A program made the position numbers and the translations under genes. From the NCBI GenBank assembly GCA_024472245.1, contig JANBXD010000002.1:62001-126000 (forward strand): 64,000 nt of DNA. Reading direction: 5' to 3'. The stretch comes from Beauveria sp. NWAFU-1 (taxonomy: Eukaryota; Ascomycota; Sordariomycetes; Hypocreales; Cordycipitaceae). The notes under the pieces were generated by a model. That model saw nothing but the letters and a program-made list of their open reading frames with translations. It was not told where the DNA came from and made no database searches. This document shows, in pieces, positions 57,358 to 64,000 of this stretch. Within the stretch, counting starts at the first letter, position 1, and every line of letters starts with the position of its first letter.

Positions 57358-60300
57358 ATGGCCGAGTGGGAGACAGAGAACGAGCAGGCGGGCGGGCTCA
57401 CAGCCCATGCGACCCGTAGGTCATCTTCGAAATCCGTCAAATCTCGAAGAAGATCCAAGACGCCGCCTAATAGATCCATTTCTCCTCCAACCGCAGACAA
57501 GAGCGCGAAACGCTCTTCGCGCGACATCGTCATGGACGAATCCATTAGTATTTTGGACCCACGTCGATTTACACCAACTCTTCATGCCAATCTCGTTTCC
57601 GAAATTCTCACTCTGCGCAGGGATCAGGAGGACAAGACAAAGCTCATTGAAAGTCTCGAGACCTCTCTCTTTTCTACAAGGGAGGAAAATGAGTCACTAC
57701 AGGCAAATTGTGCTACTATCGGCAAGGAGAGTCGATCCCTGAAGCGTCAACTCTCTCTACTTGAGGGCGGTACATCTTCCGCGCTCGGCGAACTTGCTCG
57801 TGAACGGGATGATGCTGTCGAGTCCATTGCAGAGTCTAAGAAACGGCACGATGCTGCTCAAAAGAAGATTCGCAGCCTTGAAGAAGATTCTCAGCGTGTT
57901 CATGAGCAGTGGGCCAAGGAAAAGGATGAATGGGAAGATGAGAGACGCAAGTATGAGCGTAAACTTCACATCACCGAAACCCGACTCAAGACGATTCTCG
58001 ATGAAGTAGCAGCTTATCAAACTGTCCAAGCGAATGGCGACGAGATGGATGGGGAGCTCGAGGACACACAAAAAGACAACGACGGCGCCAGTATTCGTAC
58101 CATGAGCATGACCGGGAGCCTCCGCTACTCGCTGCTCAACAGCCCTGGAGCAGCCAACGCTCTCGGAGCATCCTTGGCGGATGAACTCAACCTTGATGAC
58201 GACGACAGCGATGCTGCGGCCACCGAAAGCGTCTTTTCAAGCCCCCGACACAAGCGCACAACCAGTCGCGAAGCAGCATCGATTGGCAGAATGCATCGCA
58301 GAGATCTCAGCCTCGAAAGTTTGGGCCGACCCAGGTCACGCCTCTTCTTCAATCCTAATGTACTTGGAATTCTACAAGGCGAAGACGAAGAGCAGCCATC
58401 CGCCCCCATTGCGCCATCGACGACTTACACGGACACTGGTGTTCAATTCTCGCCTCCACCCTCTCCCAAGGTGGAGCCCACCCGCAGGCTAGAGGCGGAA
58501 AACGTTAGCCGAATCGTCAATGAGATTGAGGCCAACCAGCGTCGCAAGCGAGTCCAGCCTGGCGCTTGGCCGGGCAAGCCCGTTGCCGTTGAGGACGTTC
58601 ACCAGCGAGCGATGGTTTCTGCCGCTGCACAAACTATTGAAACACCGCTAAGCCCGCCTAGAACGCCGAAGATGGACTTTGAGCCAGTCACGCCCCCGCC
58701 AGAGAAGGTTGATTCGACTATGGTGTCATCAGCGACGCAGACAGAGAAGGAGCTGGAGATGCCTACTCTCAATCTTGTGCCTCCCCTGACTCCCCCTTTG
58801 CCTGCTATGACTATTCCGAGCATCAGTGTGCAGCCTCCCACCAGCCGACCAACTACCCCTAGATCGCCCATGTTGCCGCCTTACATGAAGAACTTTAGCT
58901 GTCAAGTCAACATCTCTTATGAAGTGCCAATGGCGGAAGCTGCCGTACAGACTGAGGGCATCCAGGTCGACAAGAGACTGGCTACTCTGCCAGCACACCT
59001 TCAGCCCTCCACCATCTCTTCTCGGCCGACTTCTCCTAACAAGGATGGCGTTGACCGCGAAAAGACCTTTACGCCAGTTCCCGGCAATCTGCCGCCTCGT
59101 AACCCCCGTCGTCCGGGTAGCAAGGCTCTGCCGGAACTGCAATCATCGCCTGTCTCCATGAATGGAGATGAAGAGGACATTTTGGATACGTATGTTGGCG
59201 ATGAGGATGCGGAGAGCACCAAATTAAGAGCCCGACGACGCCATGGTCGACATTCTGGAGGTTTCGAATCGCAAAGCTCTGATGAGGCGGAAGAGTTTGG
59301 GGAAGCTGACGTCAGTGATTCTGAGTACCGAACTGCTCTTTCAGCTCCGCGACCCTACTCGAACGCGAGTCGTCCTAGCAAGCGGAACTCTTTCGGCGCA
59401 GCCACAGCTTCTTTCGAGCAAATAGCCCTGAAAAGTGCCGTCGGTGTTTCCGCCAAGCTGTTTGGTACCGATGTTTACGGAACTGCCGGTCGACCAGATA
59501 TGGATGTCAGTAATCGCACTCATAGGCGCAAGCTCAGCAAGCCCCTCGAGAGGTCTGCCGCTCCTGGAACTGGGTCCAGTCGCTCGAGCGACATACGCAA
59601 GCATGCCATGATCCAAGGCTCCATCGCTAGCCATCAGACCAGGTCTCGAACCCCAAGTCTGCCCGACGGCGGCAACCCTCCGTTCCCGATACCGCTTCGC
59701 GATAGCTCCAAACGCTTGTCGTCTTCTTTCATGAGTTCACCAAACGAGGACTGCAGCCCTACTAGAGCTGAGAGCTCTTACCGCAGAGGCAGTAGCCGCG
59801 GCAGTTACTATGGCAGCAGTGTGCGCAGAGTTCGATCGGCCACCGCGATGCCGCGCAACCATAGATACCGCAGACACGGCAGCCGATCGCCACCACCTTT
59901 GTCTGTATCGACAGAGGCTCCCGAGAGTCCCAGTTTGCCTCCCTTGCCGCGCAATGACATCACAACCCCTCGAAGCAAGGAGCCTAGCAGCTCCTCTTAC
60001 AGACGTCACCGTCATGAGCTCTCGGCCAACACCGATAACACGCTCAACACAGAACCCTCGCGTGCCTCCCACGGTGGCCCCCAAGCGACTGGCGTTGTCG
60101 ACGCCATCGCACAGACCATGGTTGGCGAATGGATGTTCAAATATGTTCGCCGTCGCAAGTCGTTTAGTGTGCCAGATGCCACTGGCAAGGACGACACGGG
60201 CAATGACCGCCACAAGCGATGGGTTTGGCTCGCTCCGTACGAAAGGTCTATCCTATGGAGCAGCAAGCAGCCTTCTTCCGGCAGCGCGTTGATGGGAAAG

Positions 60301-61436
60301 ACAGGGCGCAAGCGTAAGCTATTCCTGCTCCTTATTCTTGAAATTACCCAGTGCTTGCTCGTTTGGTTGTTTGGCATCATAGGCTAACCTTTTTTGCGGT
60401 AGTTACCATTCAATCTGTCCTTGACGTCAAAGACGATAATCCTGTCCCCAAAGGAGTCTCAACTATTTTTAATCGCTCAATTCTCATTCTTACCCCTCAG
60501 CGCGCTCTGAAATTTACCGCCAGCTCATCAGAGCGCCATTACCTTTGGCTCACAGCCCTCTCATTCCTCGCACACTCGTCACAAGCTGTGCCGGAGAACC
60601 TGTCGGCACCGCAGCCTCAAGTAGCCAAGCAGCCACATCAACGGCCAGTCCCTGAATTTGAAGTTGCGCCGATAAAGATGCGTCGTCCTGGAATCAGAGA
60701 CTCTATTCGTCTGGCCAAGAATAAGACTGCCATTGGCAGCCGTACTGGTCCTCCGAGCGTGCCCAGCCTCCCCAGCAACCCTCCTTCTCGTATGGGTGAG
60801 GTGTCAAGCTTTCGCCCTCCACCATCCACTAGCACAGCATCCGTCAGCCATCAAAGAGAAGCCTCACATGACACGGCCGAGCCTCCGATGATCCAGCGCT
60901 ACAATGAGCGCTCTCAGACATCTTCGCATGGCCGCAAGCGAAGCAACACGGGTGGGCAACAGCACGTTCCCCCGCCGCTCTCGTTTCGAGGCTTCTCTGG
61001 ACCACCAAGCAGCTCCCAGGACAATGGCCACAGCACTTCGACCAACACTCCCGCATCCTCGGACATGTTTCAGTCGCAGGCCTCAAGTAACACTACGTGG
61101 GGTGGCTCTCAACGAACATCTGAAGCGTCAAGCAGGCCGAGTAACTTTTTTGATGCCATTGGAACAGTTCGGATGGAGGCCTTTATCAGTCCGTTGGCAG
61201 CCTCACAGGCGGCACATAGCTCAGAGCAGGATGAGTCTCGCCACTTGGCCCGCCGACGCAGCAAAGAGCACCGCAGACGTCACAGCCGCAGCCGCAGCCG
61301 CAATCGTGACTTTTACAGCCACACACGCAATGGCGATGGCCGTCGTGGTTACGAGGATTTTTACGGGGGTAGTCGTACAGCCGGCGAGGATGAATACTTT
61401 CGAGACGACCCTTTTAACCCTTTCAAGGATTTTTGA
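57358..61436 (+). CDS. ApsA/Num1-like cortical anchor with Mcp5-type PH domain
   Basis: Exons 57358-60313 and 60403-61436 join in phase to 1,329 aa. Layout: a basic Ser/Thr-rich N-terminus; a coiled coil at about residues 75-225 (LRRDQEDKTKLIESLE, KKRHDAAQKKIRSLEED); a long disordered region with repeated short motifs (SAAAQTIETP, SSATQTEKE, EAAVQTEG); an Mcp5-type PH domain at about 920-1045 (GEWMFKYVRRRKSF to HYLWLTALSFLA, split by the intron); and a Ser/Arg-rich tail. Aspergillus ApsA and yeast Num1 anchor dynein at the cortex for nuclear migration and link mitochondria to the membrane via this PH domain. The N-terminal coiled coil could be the dynein-binding part. It is somewhat shorter than Aspergillus ApsA. 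Confidence 0.88.
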
Positions 61437-62037
61437 GCGTCTCTTGTAGATAGACACATGGCAGAGCCAGAGGCTACGCGACATACAGTATTGCACCGGC
61501 ATTTACAGGACAGCACTCCGCTTTTTAATTTTTTTTAAATCATTTTTATTCTTATTGAAATGTTTCTATATCATGGGACTTGGACATGGACGATATATGC
61601 CAATGGACATTTGGTGGTCATCTTACAACAGCATCTTCTATTCAATCAACTGGCGTGGCGTTTTTTCTTTTCATTTTCTGGCATATTGCCACTGCCATAT
61701 CTTTTCTCTTTGTTCTTGCAAGTTTCGAAAAAGAGCAATTATCATATAGCTTTCAATAGACCGACTTGTGTGTACACCATTCTCTGCATGCTCAGTGTCG
61801 CTAGTAAGGATGGTCGACAATGTCAAGTTGAAACACTGCATTTTGTCATGTTGAATAAATGTGAAGAAACAGCTTTGAACGCCTTAATTCGGCTGATGTG
61901 TCTAGAATAAATGCCCAGAAGAGAACGAAGAAGAGACGAGAAGTGAAGTAGAGAAAGAGCTTGGTAGGCTAATAGTATACACAAGAAGAGATGAAGAGCT
62001 GAAAAGAAAAAGATGGACAAGAATATGAATGAACAAA
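61437..62037. other. 3' flanks of convergent genes
   Basis: AT-leaning DNA between the convergent ApsA-like and GH76 genes. No supported gene; T-rich stretches near 61525 may be in 3' UTRs. Confidence 0.4.
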
Positions 62038-63556
62038 TCAATCAAAAAGATTGCTCATGAGAAAGAGACTACCCCCGACAATGCCCACGGCAACCAACAT
62101 GGTCAGGATAGCAGCACCAGCCCTATCCGCCGTGACGAGGGTCCTCGGCTCTGGCAGCGGCTGCGCCACGTTACTTCCCGCGTTTGGATTACCCTTTGAG
62201 GTACCGCGATCCTCGCTCGTCGCCGGCGGCTTGGCATCCTCGAGCAAGTTGTAAAAGACGGCAGCGAGGGCATTCATCTGCGGGCCCACGCCAGCCAGGC
62301 CGTCGTACTTTTTGCCCTGAAGCCAGCTGAAGCCGCAGGCCGTGCCGTCGGCGCCCTGGTACTTTTCGTTGCGCGGCCCGATGCACGCGGCGGCGGCGTC
62401 CTTGGCGGCCTGCTGCAGGATGGTCTTGATGCCGTCCGACGTCCAGGGCGCCATCTGCGAGGTAAAGGCGAGGAAGCGGATGACGTAGCCCTTGAAACTG
62501 ACCTGGTTCTGGTCGCAGCCGCGGACCGTCGTTTCACAAGGGGGCTCCCAGAGGTGGCCGCCCTCTTTCGAGATGAACATGCCTTTGGTGTAGTTGAGCA
62601 GGCCGTCGACGTGTGTTTTCCATATGTCCTTTCTGGTATAGTCGTACATGGCAGCGGTACCAGCGAGCCAGATGCCAGCATTATAGCTGAATTGGACGTC
62701 GTGCAGGTGGCCGCACGTCTTTGTATCGTCAAACACGTTATAACCATCATAGACGGCATAATTCTTTCCAATGAGCCCGATGCCCTCTTGCCACTCGTAG
62801 ATTTTGGTGGCCCATTCGGCATATGTGTCGTTTCGGGTGAAGCGCGCGAGGCGGGCGGCGACGTTGAAGAAGCAGCCGTTGGCGATGCTATTCTTGTAGT
62901 CGTAGCCCTTTAAGAAGGAATAGACCTGCCAGCGCAGACCACCGCCGCAGAGCCCGTTTTCCTCCTGCCAGCGAATGACGTATTCGTTGAAGATGGCCTG
63001 CGCGCCGGCGAGCCACTGCGGGGTGTCGGAGGGCGGGTTCGGAAAGGCGGCCTCGGCGGCCATCATGGTGGTGAGGGCCCAGAAGCCTTGATCGTCGTTG
63101 CCCATGGCGTTGGACTGGTTGCGCGGGAGAAAGTCGCCGGCGGGGGCGTTTATTTGGTGCATCATGCCCTGCATGACAATGTCGTTGTATGTAGCATCGC
63201 CGGTGTAGTACCAGTAGTCGATGAGGTGGCCAAACATGCCGCCCGCCTCCCACCCTAAAGAAGCAAATGTTAGGAAATGGAGAATGAAAGCGCTTGACTA
63301 GTTGTTTTCAATGCTTACAGTAGTAAGGACCCGGGAGTAGACCGGGGATACCGCCCGTGAGGTTTCCATTGTAGTACTTGACGAGACCGTACGCTATCGT
63401 GCTGGCCGTATCTTTGATTGATGCTGTGCTGAGGTCAGTAGCTGAAAGCAGATGGGACATGGGCGCACACGTACATTTACTCGTAAGGTCTATTTCTAAA
63501 GCTTTGATGGGGGCTGCCAGCAGCAGAGATAGGACGCTGGTTGCCAAGGCCCTCAT
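62038..63556 (-). CDS. GH76 endo-1,6-alpha-mannanase-type protein, DFG5/DCW1 family
   Basis: Exons 63556-63481, 63423-63319 and 63254-62038 join in phase to 465 aa. A signal peptide (MRALATSVLSLLLAAPIKA) starts the protein. The GH76 (alpha/alpha)6 fold motifs are present: YYWWEAGGMFGHLIDYWYYTGD, the catalytic Asp pair in GNDDQGFWA (residues 114-115), and CGGGLRWQV. The C-terminus has a Ser/Asn linker and a final hydrophobic helix (GAAILTMLVAVGIVGGSLFLM), as expected for a GPI anchor signal. DFG5/DCW1 enzymes process GPI glycans and cross-link mannoproteins into the wall at the outer plasma membrane. N-glycosylation sites (NQS, NDT, NYT) are present. Confidence 0.9.
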
Positions 63557-64000
63557 TCTGGGTAGAGTCGACCGGCGCAGCCGGGCACATTGGCTTGGGA
63601 AGAAGGTTTTGTCGCGAATCGTTGGCCGTTGGCGACCCGAGAATCAAAATTCAATTCAAGGTGAAACAAGAACGAGCGCCGCGACAAGTCAAAAAAAAAA
63701 GAAAAGAGTATTGTAGTTTGAGAATCGTCAGCACGGTTTGGTGGGGGAGGATAGCAAGGCGGACATCGAGACCTAACAAAGGTTTGGTTTGGTTTGCCTC
63801 ACGCGACAGCAGGACGGCGAAGGGCAGCCAGCCTCAGCCGTGTGGGCCAAATTTCCGAAAGGATTGTTGACCTCTCCCTCTCCTCTCTCCCTCCCGCAGA
63901 AGGATGACAAAAATAGATGAATAAAGTGCCAAGACCTGGTGCGGCTTGAATTGGCCGCGCTGGTGATACGGTGGACAAGGTGGGTGATACCTCAAAGGGT
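63557..64000. promoter_or_regulatory. upstream region of the GH76 gene
   Basis: 444 bp to the window edge. CT-rich DNA (63870-63896) is seen on the plus strand. No gene supported. Confidence 0.35.

Overview
The window is filamentous ascomycete (Pezizomycotina) DNA. Genes carry short GT-AG introns of about 50-90 nt, many with a CTAAC/CTGAC branch site. Zn2Cys6 regulators, an ApsA/Num1-type PH protein and a DFG5-type GH76 enzyme are present. Repeats show C:G to T:A decay with CAG/TGG turned into TAG, the mark of repeat-induced point mutation (RIP). A secreted enterotoxin-A-type ADP-ribosyltransferase together with subtilase remnants suggests an insect- or invertebrate-associated Hypocreales. 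That placement is inference; no marker gene fixes the genus.

Layout. (1) 1-18.4 kb is a gene-rich metabolic block: the 3' part of an UNC93-like transporter; a small GRF zinc-finger protein; an acetamidase-type amidase divergent from a stand-alone urea carboxylase-like enzyme (1,215 aa, no fused hydrolase); a Zn2Cys6 regulator convergent with the carboxylase; a haloacid-dehalogenase-type HAD; a second Zn2Cys6 regulator; a four-rhodanese protein with one catalytic Cys; and a secreted protein built from three 4-Cys modules. (2) 18.4-40.6 kb is a RIP-degraded repeat island. It holds very AT-rich DNA, a 564-bp LTR-bounded mini-element with target duplication CCTAA, a 16-bp minisatellite, and a subtilase pseudogene split by a 12.8-kb Ty3/Gypsy element (192-bp LTRs, target duplication GTTAA) lying on the minus strand. 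That element carries PR-RT-IN in one frame and then a further long reading frame of about 4.7 kb of unknown function. (3) 40.6-50.3 kb holds the intact enterotoxin-A-type gene next to the island, a small secreted Cys-rich protein, a TPR protein, and a divergent pair: a 2OG-Fe(II) oxygenase and a Dal5-type MFS permease. (4) 50.3-57.3 kb is gene-poor, with two minisatellites and the long 5' leader of the next gene. (5) 57.3-64 kb has the ApsA/Num1-like cortical anchor and a DFG5/DCW1-type GH76 cell-wall enzyme.

Working together: the amidase, the carboxylase and perhaps the convergent Zn2Cys6 regulator look like a small nitrogen-scavenging unit (amide/urea/guanidine-like substrates). The oxygenase and permease look like an uptake-plus-oxidation pair. 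The secreted proteins flank the repeat island on both sides, a setting typical of fast-evolving host-interaction genes. Exon boundaries were set by hand from splice motifs and checked for reading phase; no alignments or transcript data were available.
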